DNA of 64,000 nucleotides from Polytrichum commune (GCA_950295325.1 OX485808.1:12774501-12838500); one strand, 5' to 3'; shown: positions 1 to 13,799, counted from the stretch's first letter. The notes: generated by a model from the sequence alone, not told the origin. Made by a program: numbers and translations.

Positions 1-1388
1 AGTTAGCAATTATGAATCACAATCTTGATGTTTCCAGTTTCATAATAAGAGTTGAGATGCAAAAGTCATGAGATGTCAAAGTGAAGAAACTCTTTCTCTT
101 TGAGTTACGCAATCACATTGATCCTACCAATAATGTTAATTATTTATTTAGCTTAATGTCCATATTTTGAGCACACGATCCAATCTCATCTTAACATGTG
201 TTATATTGGTGCATGTTTTTTAACAACAAGGCTGACCATATATTACTTAAACATGTGAGGTATCTAATTTAGATGTTTGACCACAATAGGCTCACATACC
301 TTGAGCTTGGGTACAAAGCTCATTGGACTTGCTATTTTGGGATTGTGATGCTTGAGTTTTGGCAAGCTTTCATGCAAATCTCAAGCTATTGAGAGTTGGA
401 CCAATCCTCAAGCTCTCAAAACTTTGAGGAAACAAAAAGTGGTCATGCTCAAAGTGAGGTTTATACCTATCAAAGCAAGATTCACAATAAGCCCATCAAT
501 ACTTGAAAGTCCACTAGGCGGAGACCTACAAACTGAGAGCTCATACTCTCTGCATGTGTAAGCGACCTCAATGAGGTAGCATGGGATTTTGACCAAGAGC
601 TTCTTAAAATGATTGAGAGCTTGTCATAGATGTTCCATTTGGGGTCTATCAAGGCATCATCTAAGCATAAGTGTTCTAAGCCCAGTAAATGTTCATGCTC
701 TTAAGTCACATAGTTCAAGTGTACATGATGAACAAGCATGTGTAAGAGGCTCTAGGCCACCAATGAGAGGCTACTTTCTTCAAGCTCTCATCCTCTCTAG
801 TGTGAAGGGGACATTACATTTTAGTGTTAATAAACACATAATTTTTCATGGATTTACATAAATCAAGATTATAAATAAACTAAAATCGATGATTAATGTG
901 GATAATTTACTTAAACTACACTCAACATTTGATTTAGTGTGATGTTAAAATTGGGTGTGCCATGCCCATTAGAGTGGTCATCATGACTTGCCATGTAACA
1001 TCATGTGTCATATGACACCCTAACCTCTAGTTGCCACCCAATAATTGCAAGACAATAAATGTGGATTGATGATGAGTAGTGTGGACCACATTAAATAAGA
1101 TAATTAGAGGACTCTCTTCACTTGATCGTTGCTAAAACTTATCATCTTTGCAACAAACTTTGAACCATTTTTTAATAGTGTGAGTACACATAGCGGGATG
1201 GATGAACTAGTTCTCAAGCCTCAAAAGTTCAAGAGTTTTAATGGTTGTTCCCACACGTTGTGGGTTTTTTTTATCTGAAGAAGCCACCACATCATCAAAG
1301 CTCTATTGTTTTTTTTTTCACGCATTCTCACTTGCTCTTATCTAAACCTCCATGCCCTAAGGTGGACGCTCCTAATTAGGCTACTTAT
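1..1388. other. Gene-free AT-rich intergenic DNA
   Basis: I see no gene, RNA or clearly bounded element. Short open frames exist but none shows a recognisable domain or a plausible exon chain. Phrases resembling the foldback arms at 1389-2050 (for example around 150-240) suggest old decayed repeat sequence. Confidence 0.5.
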
Positions 1389-2050
1389 CTTGATCAAACA
1401 CCTATATTTGAGTGGCATGTATTTAGGTGTGATTCCAAGAACAAACATAAAAAAGACACATGTTCAAAAGAGATTGGATTCCATGTTGAAAATATCATAA
1501 TCATTCTAAGCTAAATAGTCAACATAATTTTGTGTGTGTGTGTGGGGGGGGGGGCTATACGACCATTTAATGAGCACGAGAATCTTCACTTTCATAATGA
1601 TTGAGATATTCACATGAGCTTCAAAAATTATGAGGAAAATGGTTGCAATCTCTATTTGGTTTTGATGACCATCTCGTATTAGTTGCGTGTTTCATATCTC
1701 AGGAGATATGGGCTATCATAATAAGTAGCCATTTAAGACCCATCTACCTTACATAAGCTTGCCTAGGAATTGTTGCACAATTTGCCCTCAAATTAACCAC
1801 TATGTGTTCTATTCCACCATAACAACAATATAGAGACACCTATATTTGAGTAGTATGTGGTTATGTATTGGTCTAAACACGACACCAAAAGGACAAATAT
1901 TCATGTAGACCCCCCCCCCCAAGTTACGTGACTTATGTTGGTTAACAAATTTTGAGCATGTAGTCCAATCTCTTTTAAATACATGTCTTTTTGAAGTTTG
2001 TTCTTAGATCCACACCTAAGCACACACCACTGAAATGTAGGTCGTCAAAT
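1389..2050. repeat. Foldback element with 11-nt G and C runs in its arms
   Basis: The segment at about 1389-1555 reappears as a diverged reverse complement at about 1905-2050, leaving a loop of roughly 350 bp. Shared landmarks are an 'agaacaaac' stretch, an 'aaaagagattgga' stretch and a run of 11 G (1544-1554) matched by a run of 11 C (1910-1920). A (GT)n tract precedes the G run on the left arm only. There is no coding capacity. This looks like a non-autonomous foldback or MITE-like element; I could not define target duplications. Confidence 0.5.
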
Positions 2051-2511
2051 AAGATGATTGGCGAATAAAGCCCATTTACCTTCCATAAAACCCTACGTGT
2101 ATTATTGAGCCGTTGTTGTTAGCAAACAACATGGGTGAGGGCACTCTATATAAAACTCAAAGTATTATGGCATCAATCAATGGGTGTCAAGAGTATTGGC
2201 TAAGCTATTAGTACATAAAACTTGGGGGCATCTTTTGGTAGCTACATGGTCAACATCTGCTTGAGCTAAAACCAAATGTTAAATATTGCCACACAAACAT
2301 GCACTTACGATCGGCAAGCATTGTTAATAGTTGGTTGGAATATAGAGAAAGTAAAACTCTCCTTCCGGCTAAAAATCCTCCATTAAACATCTAGTGGAGA
2401 AGGGCCATTAGTGTAGTATGCAAATTATACAATCAAATCTTACTTAAAGCGCAAAATTTTACAAAGAGTTTTAGGTTATGATCTATAAAGTGCATGTTTT
2501 GTGTATGTAAA

Positions 2512-4522
2512 GGCTGGTTCATATGGGTTCCCAAGTCCCAAGTTTCACTAATGTTAGCAAGTCCCAACATGAAGGCAAAGTCCCAACTTTTGAGCCTCAA
2601 GAAACCATTGAAATATGGTTAATTATCATTGAAGTTGGACCTTGATTATTTTATGCAACAAACATTGTGGGATTTGTGTTGAGAGTTGGGTCTAGCTTTT
2701 TGCTCGGGTCAACTCTCAACATACTCCTTTGGTAAGATGACTTTACAAAAGTGCAAACTCAATTTCATGAAAGCTCCGAGCTAGTTTCATGAACTTTCCA
2801 AAACCAATGTTACCAAAGTGTTCTACCAATTTCATGAACCTTCTAAATGAGTTCATGATTCTTCTAAGCATACTTGACATGTGGCACACCTCAATTTCAT
2901 GATAGTGGACCTTTACCTTTAGTAGCTCCATGAATCCTCCAACCCAATTTCATAAATATTTTTGCATTTTGTAGTTTTCGTATTCTCAACTTTTCAATTT
3001 CTTGCCTCCTCATTTCACATTTTTTGCCTTCTCATTATTCATTGGTTTCTCTTTGTTTTGTGTCTACCTGGAAGCCTCTAGCATTGAAATCAAATTTTCT
3101 TTGGTCTTTTGTAACAATGTCTCAAAGTTGAAAGCAAACAATATTGGTTCTTCTGTGGTCTTTGATTACTATACATCGAAGCAAGCAACACATACCCAAT
3201 GTAGTTGGAGTACTCAATCTTGTGGATTTGAGAGCGTCAAAATACTAATTTGAGATTATTAGGTCATATTAATGATGATGTACAAGCAATCGCTACAAAG
3301 ATGGTCCAAGGTTGGATAAGAGATGTCAATCCCCCGGCCCAGGTTGACACTTAGTGTGGCTTACATGAATCACGTGCAACAAGGGTATAATTGTTTTGGG
3401 AGGGGGTTATTATCTAGCTGACAATAAATTAAATAATTCATTTAATTAGGTAAATGATTGATTGTGCATATTTTGTAGTACCTTTCAATCACTTTGAAAG
3501 GTTGGGGTCAGTCATTCATATACCATATGTTTATTATAAATCAACAATCGGCTTGTTGCAAAAGTGCCATGCCCTATGATGTCCTCCACGTGTGGCCGAT
3601 TCTAGTTACTTGTCCATCTAAGGGTAAACATTGGTTCATTTCCAAGCCATCTCAAAAGGCAAAGCCAATAATATATTGCAATACGGTTTAACCTCAAAGC
3701 AATTTCATAAAGTGACAACACAAAACAAACATACAAAAATAGATGTTCATTGAAGAACAACCTTTATTGCGGAACCATAAACTGATGACATCTCCAATGA
3801 GAATATTGGAAGTCCTATTGCATATACGACCCTTTTGCGAATTTTTATAACATGGTATGTTAGAAATAATCTAAAATTAATTTGTGGATAAACCTACATT
3901 ATTTTGAACTCAAAATCACTTATTTGTGTGGGGCATATTTTACTTTGAAATCGTTTCAATTTTTTTGATACCACCAACATAAAAAATACCCTATCTTTGG
4001 CCAAACATAGTTTTTAATTTTTGGGTAGTGTCAGCCTTGGGGGTCAATCGAAATTTTGGCAGAGCTACTCATGGGGGACGATTAGAAGAATCTTATACAT
4101 GATGTACCGTTCTTTGTGAAATTAAGTTATACAAAATCGATTTTGTGAAGTTGTGAATATGGGTACCAAATCATGAAATTGTTCATAAGATGTAGTGATA
4201 TTGATTGAAAGTTCGAGTTAATTTGGTTGATATGTAGTGAACTTGGTTCATGATTCCAATGAAATTGGCAGAACCTATTGCTAAATCGGTTTGTAAAATC
4301 ATGACATCGAGTTTGCACTTGTGTGTATTCATCTCACCAAAGGAGCAGTCCCAAGCCTCACCTCGAAAAAGTGTTGCCATGTAGACATCCATGTCATACT
4401 TGGGACTTGAGACCCCAAATGAAGTGGTAAGTCCCAACTTCCATGCTCTCAACGGCTGAGATTGCATGGATTGACCTCAAGTGACTTGGGACTTAGGACT
4501 TGGGACCTGTGTGAACCGGCCC
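2512..4522. mobile_element. PIF/Harbinger-like non-autonomous element, copy 1
   Basis: The left end reads GGCTGGTTCATATGGG and the right end, reverse-complemented, reads GGGCCGGTTCACACAGGTCC, so the termini are inverted repeats that continue into shared 'caagtccca' motifs. The same two ends flank a second element at 27502-29111, where a TTA duplication is visible. Ends of the form GGGCCNGTT with TWA duplications are known for PIF/Harbinger elements. No transposase frame remains, and the 2.0-kb interior holds only repeats (several 'aatttcatga' units at 2758-2960). The target duplication of this copy is not clear. Confidence 0.6.
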
Positions 4523-6178
4523 GAAGTTGTAACTTGTGCATGAAGTGTTGTCAATAATTGCTCTCCTGTACAAACCATGTAACAAATGTGCATGGTGTGG
4601 CTTTCATGTCTCAAAAGTCTTCACAAAAAAGGGACAAAAAGGTACTAGGCGAACAATCATCATATGGTGAGGAAGGATGGGCAAGACTTCGCAAATAAAG
4701 GATATTCTCTATATCATTCAAAGCATTACAAGAGTTTCCCATCTTTGCATTCACCATGTGAAAAAAAAATGGAATAAGAAATATCTATTTGTTTTGTTCT
4801 TTTTGTTTTTGGACAAACGAATTATTGCCTTACAACTCCATTTAGAGAGAGGCTTGTTTTCATGTTCCATTATGCAACATTTGGTATATTCATGTCATTC
4901 TACCAATTGATCATCGTGTTGATCTTAGTCATTGTCTCATAAAGATCATCGCACTTTGTTGTTATAAATAAGACATTAGCATTTTTTACTTTATTTTGAT
5001 GTACTTTTAGTCCCATAAGCTTTTTGGCTTCTTGCACTTTGTGATCAATCCCATTTTATTGCATGAGAAATCATATATTATGACCGACTGGTCAAAGGGC
5101 CTCTAATGGGAGATTAGATAGTAAGGACTTGTGAGGAATACTGAAAGAACAAATCATGTTTGGGGATTTTTATGTTTCCGAACAATTCTCATCTCATGTT
5201 TAACACAAACAATAACTCCTTGATATTACAATGTTTGCACTTGGTGTCACTTTTTGTATATACTTTGCCATACCAATCGTTGGTTGCAATTGCACATTCC
5301 AGGAGCGACCAATTGAATATGCCTCCCACTGGTATTCATCATGTGCCCCACAAGACTCATGGTTTTGGTTGGAAAGAAGGAGGCCAAAAACCATGTTATT
5401 TTGAGGTATAAATTAGGTTGAGCGAGCCGTTCATGGTTAAATTCCTCCCGCATATTGCCAACTAAGCAACTTTGAGTGTTTAAAAAAAGTCTAATCCACT
5501 CTTGATGAGCTTGCAACTTGATGTACAATACATGTCAACATGGATAAACGGAAACATGGAATGTATAGGGGACCAACCTTTCAATGAATTGATAGCAGTG
5601 TGAGGAATCACAATTTATCGTAGATTCTCATGTTTTATATAGTGAAGTAGAATTGTCAAATTTCAAGCTCAAAAACATATGGAGAAAGATGGTTTAACTC
5701 TCTGAACCAATTCCTATAATGGATATCCTTTTCAAAATGTTTTTGTTCATTTGGTACACAAGTTGTCAACTAAATCGATCACAAAACATCAAAAATCAAA
5801 TGAGTTGGTCTACGTCTAACATTGGTATAATATAGTTAGTTTATGCTACTAGAAGATCAATGCCCTCTTAAGAGTGCACAACAAGAAATACATTTTTTTT
5901 GGGGGGGGGGGGTATGTGGCTTTCTTATGCTAGCATACTTTGAAAATTCGTAATAATTTGAGATTAGCTCATCGATCTGGCTAGACATTCAAATACATTG
6001 TGGATGTACATAATTTTGAACATCACGAATCTTAATAATTTAAGACCAAAAAACAATAAAGTAACCAAATAAGGCCCATCTCCCTCCCCCCCCACTCACG
6101 CACCTTAACATTGCATCTCAACTCCGAATTTGGAATTTGATTTGACGATCTTTATGTTTTTTGATTCACAATTGCTAA
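4523..6178. other. Gene-free intergenic DNA
   Basis: No gene or bounded repeat is recognised. The region is AT-rich and contains a run of 12 G at 5901-5912 preceded by a T run. Open frames of 60-95 codons at 4183-4467 and 5160-5528 overlap on both strands and show no domain. Confidence 0.5.
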
Positions 6179-6345
6179 CATAACATTATTTAGATTCATA
6201 ACATTGTTATATGGGACTGACATTATACTGTGCGATTGACAGTGTTCCACAAAATATTCAATTTGAATGTGGGAAATATCAAGGAATGTTTTGTAGAATA
6301 CTGTCAGTCCCACATAACACTATTATGAATATGAATAATGTTATG
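6179..6345. mobile_element. Small foldback MITE, 167 bp
   Basis: The first about 50 bases (from CATAACATTATTTAGATTCA) return as an inverted repeat at the right end, with 'gggactgaca' in the left arm and 'tgtcagtccc' in the right. Nearly the whole element is stem, with a loop of about 60 bp. It has no coding capacity. The superfamily is undetermined because no clear target duplication is visible. Confidence 0.65.
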
Positions 6346-9169
6346 AATAACTGGATGGAACAATTCCCGATCCAATGACCAAAAGTGTCTTGTGTAATCA
6401 AAAGTGCCCAATTGAAACACTATTGCCTTCCTTAATAAAATACTAGCCATAACTTGGAAGCACGACGGTAGCTTCATCCTAGTAAGTAGCCAAACTTGGA
6501 AGTCTTGTTCATCTACAAGACGAACACGTCACTGCTACAGACCGTCTGGTGGTCGGTTGCAGGAGACAGGATAAATTAGTCGACGACCAGAGGTCGTGTG
6601 CTTTGCCCCTGTTTCTCGGAAAGCCACCGCCGATCGTCGGCTTTGTAACCAGATCGCTTCCCGGATTGCCGCGAAACTGGTCCCCACTCTCGAAAATTTT
6701 CGCCATCTGGTGACAGAAAGGTGCGGATTATGCTTCTTTGGTGAGAATTCACATGGATTACCTTACAAGCTAAGTTACGCCGGTCCTTTTGATTGCTTCT
6801 ACACGGAACTCACTCAATTTCATTTTTCTCCTTTTATTGAGAAAGATGATTGGAAAGTTTCTGATTCCGGAGTGGCAGTTTCAACTTTCGGCTCATAATT
6901 TGGTGATATCGTATATGTGGGAAAACGATTTTAGGTGACAATTGGAAGGGATTTGTCAATTTTGAAGACTTATGAGGTTTGCAGAGTGGATGATTCTCCT
7001 TATTGTCAGATTTCCAGAGTTGGCTTTGCCCGTCAGTTTAGCTATGCCGAGACCGCCTTTCTTTCCGTCCATTGGTTGATGCAATCCAAAAAATGCGGGC
7101 TTAGAATTTGGCTCATTCTTAGACGATTTCATATATGCGGAACAGCGATCTTGACGATAATTGGAAGGTTCTGTCAATTTGGGAGACTTACGAGGTTTGC
7201 AAAGGGCATGATTCTCCTTACTGTCAAATATACAGAGTTTGTAAGTTCATTCATCGTTACTTAGCTATGCCAAGACCGTCTTTTCTTTCCGTCAATTGGT
7301 TGCTGCAGTCCAAGAATGCGAGCTTAGAATCTGGATAAACATCCCCGAAATCGACGGTGAATGGATTGACTCTCAGGAGTTTCGGTGGTAGAGTTGGGTA
7401 ACCACTGTTTGGAGATCGCTGCGTTTAAGAACTACGTGCGCCGACCTTTAAAGCTCGCCTTGCACGATCCCGATTAGGAGCTTGGAGCGTGCAAGGGCGC
7501 GTGTTGTAGAGAGTTCTTCTGTTCTGTGACGGTCGATCGATCGGGCCCTAATTCACGCATCGAAGGTAAAACTCAACATCGTACGCATCATAATTGTAGT
7601 TAGGAAGGCAATTCATGCTTTGGATCGATGTCTGAATTAGGAATTAGAAGCTGAAATACTTGAAGTAGATTACACAACTCGCCGTTCAGAGCAAATCGCA
7701 GATGGAGTTGGAGCAGATTACCGACTTCAAAATTTGAGATTAGAGCTTTTTGATTGAAAATCCAGAGGAGTGTAGAGACGTGAATAGATTATCTCTTGCC
7801 TCCCTCGCATGCCAAGAGCCTGGAATCTTAGTCTGTTTTCAAATGCATCTAATTACCAAATGAGAGTGACGAGGAATCAGAACTGAATGCCTTTTCTAAA
7901 TCAACTTTTTAAGCAGAGAGTATAACCGTCCATTCTCCTCAGCTCTCAAAGTTTAACCGTCCATTCTTCCCTCATTGAATTTTCGGCGGGTTATGTTGAG
8001 AGCTTTGTGGCATCCAGCACGCGCCATATACTGCGTAGCGCAGTCGTTTTCAGTTTCCACTTTCCCGTCGAGCGCTTGAACAGAATATCGCAGTGCTTTA
8101 TTTCAGAAATTTTTCATCTCGGTCAGTTTCTCGTTTTCTTGAGCATGTAATAATATGTTGCTGGCCCCATGCCGTGCAGAATACACACACAATTGCTCTT
8201 GATTTGACAAATTTTTAGACATGTTCTGAGGTCGCTGAGGCAATTATTGCACATTCAGCTGATGCTCTGAATTCGTTCAAGCCGTCAGTCTGTGTCATCT
8301 CTGACTTGAATGACGTAGTGTCCTTGATCACGGTGGTGTCCGGTTATTACAGAGTACAGACTGGTCAGGGGACTGTTTTCTGAGTCACACTGGTCTTCCG
8401 ATGTGTTGCAGCTTATCAGAGAGTGCTTATAGTCAGGGAAGGGCCTTGCAATCCTCGTGGTATTCCTGGAGCAAGGCAATTTTGTGCAGCTTGAAGTGGA
8501 GAATTATTTGAATTTCAATCTGCACGGATTTTATCATGTTTGGCACTCGTGTTTATGTTTAAGCTTAGCTTTTTTATTTCTACCGAGAGTTAAAAAATTC
8601 TTGCACCGTGCTAGTCTACAAACATAGTGCCACGTGGCTTTTCTTAAGACGATGATGTCTCTTGAGCAGTTCCGTGCCTCGGAAGATTTCAGAGGTTGTT
8701 GAAACGAGATGTTGAGCGATGAAATACAAAATCATATGTGGAGAATTATCAAATAACATCTAAAAGATTTTTCTTCTTTGAAGGTTTAGACTCGTAGTCT
8801 TGCAGATAGGTGTACAATTCTGTTAATCAGTGTCTCACTTTATATGGAAAAAAATTAGGTTGAAAGAGATTGTATCCGTCGAGGTTCTATGTGCTTCTGA
8901 AATACTCTTTCGCAATCGGGTCAGGTCTTAATTAATATGTCCATAGGAATTAGCCGATTCTTATTCTAATCAAACATTGAAGCTTATCTTTCAGATAATT
9001 CTATCTCTTGTATTATATGCAGATGATCCGGGTGGTTTTTGAGAGGAATATTTGTTTGGATTCAAGTCTGACGATGTTGCAATTCTTTTTGGAGTGTGAC
9101 AAGTGTCTGTCGAAGATTCATGGAGGTCACGTGTATGCTGTGCAGATAGAGATTTAACAGCTGTGGGAG
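6346..9169 (+). promoter_or_regulatory. Probable promoter and 5' leader region of the ACX2-like gene
   Basis: This 2.8-kb stretch lies directly upstream of the oxidase start codon. Composition changes from AT-rich repeat DNA to patches with many CpG (about 6540-6700, 7430-7570, 7980-8090), as is common near plant promoters. A donor-like site AAG|GTAAAA at about 7565 hints at a 5'-leader intron, but this is inference. A frame of 100 codons (6596-6898) and frames inside a tandem duplication (6904-7336) have no recognised domain. No TATA box could be assigned with confidence. Confidence 0.4.
6904..7336 (+). repeat. Diverged tandem duplication, two units of about 215 bp
   Basis: Unit 1 (about 6904-7123) and unit 2 (about 7124-7336) share long stretches such as 'attctccttattgtcag' versus 'attctccttactgtcaa', and 'tttctttccgtc' followed by 'attggttg'. 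In one frame both units encode similar peptides (TYEVCRVDDSPYCQISRV and TYEVCKGHDSPYCQIYRV). Unit 1 shifts frame relative to unit 2 upstream of this. It may be a decayed coding repeat or a duplicated leader/promoter segment. I recognise no domain. Confidence 0.6.
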
Positions 9170-12100
9170 ATGGCAGAACAATTCGAGGAGATGGCCGAGT
9201 TGCAGGGGTCAATGAGTAATGAAGTGGCCCAAAGACGCCTGGAGAAACTTGCTTCACACTTGACTGTCACAACCCTTGAGAAGGAGCATCAGCTGACAAG
9301 AGAGATATGCGCAAAAATTATCAAGCGACCTGTGAATATTTCAGTCCTCACAAGTCTTATGGCAGGTGCGTCACGTGACATCTCAGACTCTTTGTGCATC
9401 TTCTTTGCTATTCGTGTCACTAGTTCCCCCAGATGTTCGATGCACTTCTGTGTCTTACCTTTTCTTTCCCGTTCCCTTCTACGTCATGTTTAAGTCTACC
9501 TGTCCCGTTTGAAATATCACAGAAACACAGTACATAACCTTGTGGATTTTTCTGGAGCAGGTTATGAGAAACAGCTTCCATGTGTTGATTGCTACCATGG
9601 CTGACTTTTTCTCGTTACTTCTGGGTACAGTAATGATTTGTGACATCTTTGCATGTGTAGGTGGCTTTCCAAGTGATAGGGAGAAAATCTATAATTTTTT
9701 TATCAGCCGACCAGATCTGGAGACTCCAATAGAAATTGCAAAGGCCGAGCATCGTGAGCTTGCATACAAGCAGATGAAAGCACTTGTTCTTGAAGCAGGA
9801 ATAAATCCGATGAAGTTCTTGATGGAGGATCCTGCACGCTACTTTGTAGTCACAGAGGCAGTTGGCTACATTGATGTCTCACTTGGAATCAAAGTAGGTG
9901 TGCAGTTCAGGTAAGGAAACACATTTTTTCCTTTGTCTCCTGTTTTTCAGAGGAAATGCAGAAACTCCATAATGATCCTTATTTCTAGTCCTGAAATTGA
10001 TTTGTAGATATAAAGTTCTATGAATCTAGCTCTGTTTCCAATTTTTGTCAGTTGATACCATGTTTCAAGGTTCATCACTGATGCAATGTGGGTGGGAATA
10101 GTTTGTGGGGGGGCAGCGTTGTCAATTTGGGGACACAAAAGCATAAGGACAAGTACTTGGAAGGCATTTGCAACTTGACATATCCTGGATGTTTTGCAAT
10201 GACCGAGCTTCACCATGGTCTGTTTCAGCCTCGGCTACCTTCCGCAATTCTCTTTTGAATTTCTTACGTGATTCCTGAAGAGTTGCGTCATGATGTCCAA
10301 ACCCTCAAGCATAGATGTATTTGAAAACATATGGTTTGGATATATTCAAATTCAATTAAGGTAGTTGTCTTGTTTTGACAGGACCCACTTTCACTTCACT
10401 AGACGGGGTGGATAGAATTGAGAGTTCCTGACTGTTGAATATACTGTTATTGTGTCTTTCCCGCCAGAGGGGACCGTGTGCTAATGCAGATAAATGGTTG
10501 TTGCTGCGTGAGATAATTTTTAGTTGCAAATAAGGGATCTGACAATAAAAGTTAGTTATTAATTTTGTGTCGTTGTCTCTGTCAGGTTCCAATGTGCAAG
10601 GCATTGAGACGACTGCCACTTATGATCGCATGTCTGAAGAATTCATCATAAACACTCCTAATGAGGGAGCAACGAAATGGTGGATTGGCAATGCTGCCGT
10701 CCATGGAAAATTTGCTTCGGTTTTTGCACAACTACGCTTACCTTCTCCAGATTCTCACATTGATAAAGACATGGGCGTCCATGCCTTCATTGTCCCAATA
10801 CGGTCCATGGAAGATCATTCCGTGCTTCCCGGAATTGAGATACGTGATTGTGGTTACAAGGTGGGACTAAATGGAGTTGATAACGGAGCACTTAGATTTC
10901 ACAATGTGCGTATTCCTAGGGACAATTTGCTGAATCGTTTTGGAGACGTCTCTAAGGATGGGGAGTATACTAGTATACTTCCAACTATCAACAAGCGATT
11001 TGCAGCAACATTAGGAGAGCTTGTTGGGGGAAGGGTGGGTTTGGCATATGGTTCAGTTGGAGTGTTGAAAGCAGCATCTACAATCGCTATCAGGTATAAT
11101 TCTCAATATTCGACGATTTATCGTGTGAATCCTGTCCATTTAGAAGTTTGAAATAGTGAACAGTTTGAGGTGCATTTTAAAAAGGACGCTTATTCATGTT
11201 ACTATGAACGGATTTTTTCCATGTAAGTGAATACTATAACTGAATCACCTAGAGAATCATGGTGAGGTGGACTTTTTCCCTTTTTTTTTAATTGAAGTAA
11301 TTCGTGTTCTTGGTGCAGATATTCCCTAATTCGGCAGCAGTTTGGGCCCCCAAACAAGCCGGAGATCAGTATCCTGGACTACCAATCTCAGCAACAGAAG
11401 CTCATGCCCATGCTTTCATCTGCATATGCATTCCATTTTGCAACTCAGTATCTAGTAAGTTGTTCCTCCTCAGATGATATCCTTGTGTAGGATTGCCAAG
11501 GAAAAGTGACTAAGTGAATTACAATTTGAAGGGTGGCTTTAAGTATAATGCTCTCTGATTTGATTATCTGGAAATCTTGTTAGTTGCCCAACATAATGCA
11601 TTTTTAGTAATACAAAAAGTTTGGAAAGTATCAGTGCAACCTAATGCAGGTAGAAGTTCATCTGAAAGGCGATTTACTAATGGATTTGAATTTGTGGACA
11701 CTCTAAACTTGTCATGATTCTGAATCTCTATTTTTTAACACAAGAAAATGTTTCTTTCATTCTTTAGGTGGAGCGATATGCTGAAATGAAAAGAACACAT
11801 GATGATGAGATTGTGGCTGACGTCCATGCTCTCTCTGCGGGGCTTAAGGCGTACATTACATCCTATACTGCAAGAGCTTTAAATACTTGTCGAGAGTCTT
11901 GTGGTGGGCATGGTTATGCGGCAGTGAATAGGTTTGGCGCACTTCGGAATGACCATGATATTTTTCAAACGTTTGAAGGGGATAACACGGTCCTTCTACA
12001 GCAGGTACCTTTGATGTTTTGAGCAATTTGTTCACCTTCTGGTTCTATAGTCACAATTGTTCTATAGCAAGCGAAATGATTCAAATTCTGAAAATACCTC

Positions 12101-13799
12101 AAACTCAACCTTCATACAGTCACCGATAAATGTATGTCTATCTCAAGGTCCAGATTGGATGTCAGTTTCATTGGTCTTTGTCTTTAAGACTCACATGCAC
12201 TAAATTGTTTTCATCAACATGTGTGCTCTGCACGATGTGCTGATTGTTGGGATGTAATTGGCAGGTGGCAGCGGATCTGTTGAAACAGTACAAGGCGAAG
12301 TTTGAAGGTGGAGCTCTGAGTGTAACCTGGAATTATTTAAGGGATTCTATGGGTACATATCTTTCTCAGACGAACCCTGTGTCCACACACAGAGAGGGTT
12401 ATAGTCATTTACGAGATCCTCGTTTCCAACTGGATGCGTTTCAGGTATTGTAATATTTACACACTTTTCAGTACTTTTGCTGAAGATGGACACTCTTATT
12501 CCTCCAATCATGGAAAATATCATGTATCCATAATGTTCATATATACTGTTGTTTCCAGGTCACTGGAATTTTGCTAACGTCTTATGGGAGCTTTTTGTTG
12601 CTTGTGCCTAGAGCAGTTTAGGAACTATCTCTGATTAAACTTGACATTCTTTGTCCAGTATCGAACTGCAAGGTTACTACACACTGCAGCCCTCCGGTTG
12701 AGGAAGCACTCCAAGCGCTTGGGCAGCTTTGGGGCCTGGAATCGTTGTTTGAATCACTTGCTCACTTTAGCGGAGTCTCACATTGAGTCAGTTATTCTAG
12801 CGAAATTCAGTGACGCAGTGGAAAGGTAAACGTCTTAGTGATTTTATCTGAGTCATCTTTTGAGGAACGAACCTTGACACTAAGCGAGAGTACTTTCATA
12901 TATATGAATAATAATTCATGTAGAGTTGCCTGTATAGTTTCCCAGACATAGGAAAGAGGCATAATTGTCTTGTATTCAGAGCACGTCATGTGACAATAGA
13001 ACGCCATTTACAACTTATCATTAGGGGCTTGGAAATTTAGCCACATTATCTGCTGACACATTATCCCTCGATATTCTGTGTGCATAGGCCATGTCCCTTG
13101 TATTCTCTGTTACTGATGGCGGGATGGGGCTTGCAGGTGTGAGGATAAGGCAACAAAGAAAGTATTGAACATGGTGCGTGATTTGTATGCTTTGGATCGG
13201 ATCTGGAAGGATATTGGCACCTATCGCAACCAAGACTATATTGCCCCTAACAAGGCGAAGGTGGGCTTTCTACCTCCTGCCGACAAAGTATTCTCTATTT
13301 CATCAGTGAGAGGTGTAGTGTAGCCTTCTGAAATGGAAAGTTCGATAATACTTTGTCGTTCAAAAATCAGTTATTCAAACATTTGCAATTTGGAGAGCTC
13401 ATTTTAATGACATTTGTGACCAAAAAGTCCAGTATCTAACAGAAATCAATTTTTGAACTGAAGTGAGCTTGGTGCTTCTCAGTAGGTTGCTGATGATTTG
13501 AGTGACCCTATCTTATATTTGTGTTTTCTTCTAATGATTCTGTCAAAAGATTCAAAAGTGAATACCGATACCAAAATGAAGGTTTCAATTCGATGAAGTG
13601 CCTGCTCTTTGTTCTCAGAGCTCTTTGCTGTCCATTGCAGGCCATCCATCGGCTGGTCGAGTATTTGAGCTTTGAACTGCGAGGTGTAGCGGGCGTCCTT
13701 GTCGATGGATTTGGCATCCCTGATGCTCTATTACGTGCTCCCATTGGGTTGCAATCTGGCCAGTATTCTGAATACTCCCACCACGTAGGTTTTGAGTAA
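9170..13799 (+). CDS. ACX2: Acyl-CoA oxidase, peroxisomal, ACX2-type (ten exons)
   Basis: Exons: 9170-9365, 9661-9910, 10102-10217, 10586-11093, 11319-11454, 11768-12004, 12265-12444, 12659-12825, 13137-13260, 13641-13799. All introns are GT-AG and phases join in frame to 690 residues, about the length I know for Arabidopsis ACX2. The product oxidises long-chain acyl-CoA to trans-2-enoyl-CoA with FAD, passing electrons to O2 as H2O2: the first step of peroxisomal beta-oxidation. Seen in the sequence: a PTS2 import signal RLEKLASHL (residues 23-31, pattern RLx5HL); the flavin/substrate motif MTELHHGSNVQG (182-193); [17 protein letters not shown] (447-452); and TFEGDN, whose Glu (about 472) is the catalytic base in this family. 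The C-terminus (VGFE) has no PTS1, as expected for a PTS2 enzyme. The start has an in-frame TAA 15 nt upstream and purine at -3 with G at +4. No disruption is seen. Class (ACX2 rather than ACX1 or ACX3) rests on remembered similarity along the whole length. Confidence 0.95.
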
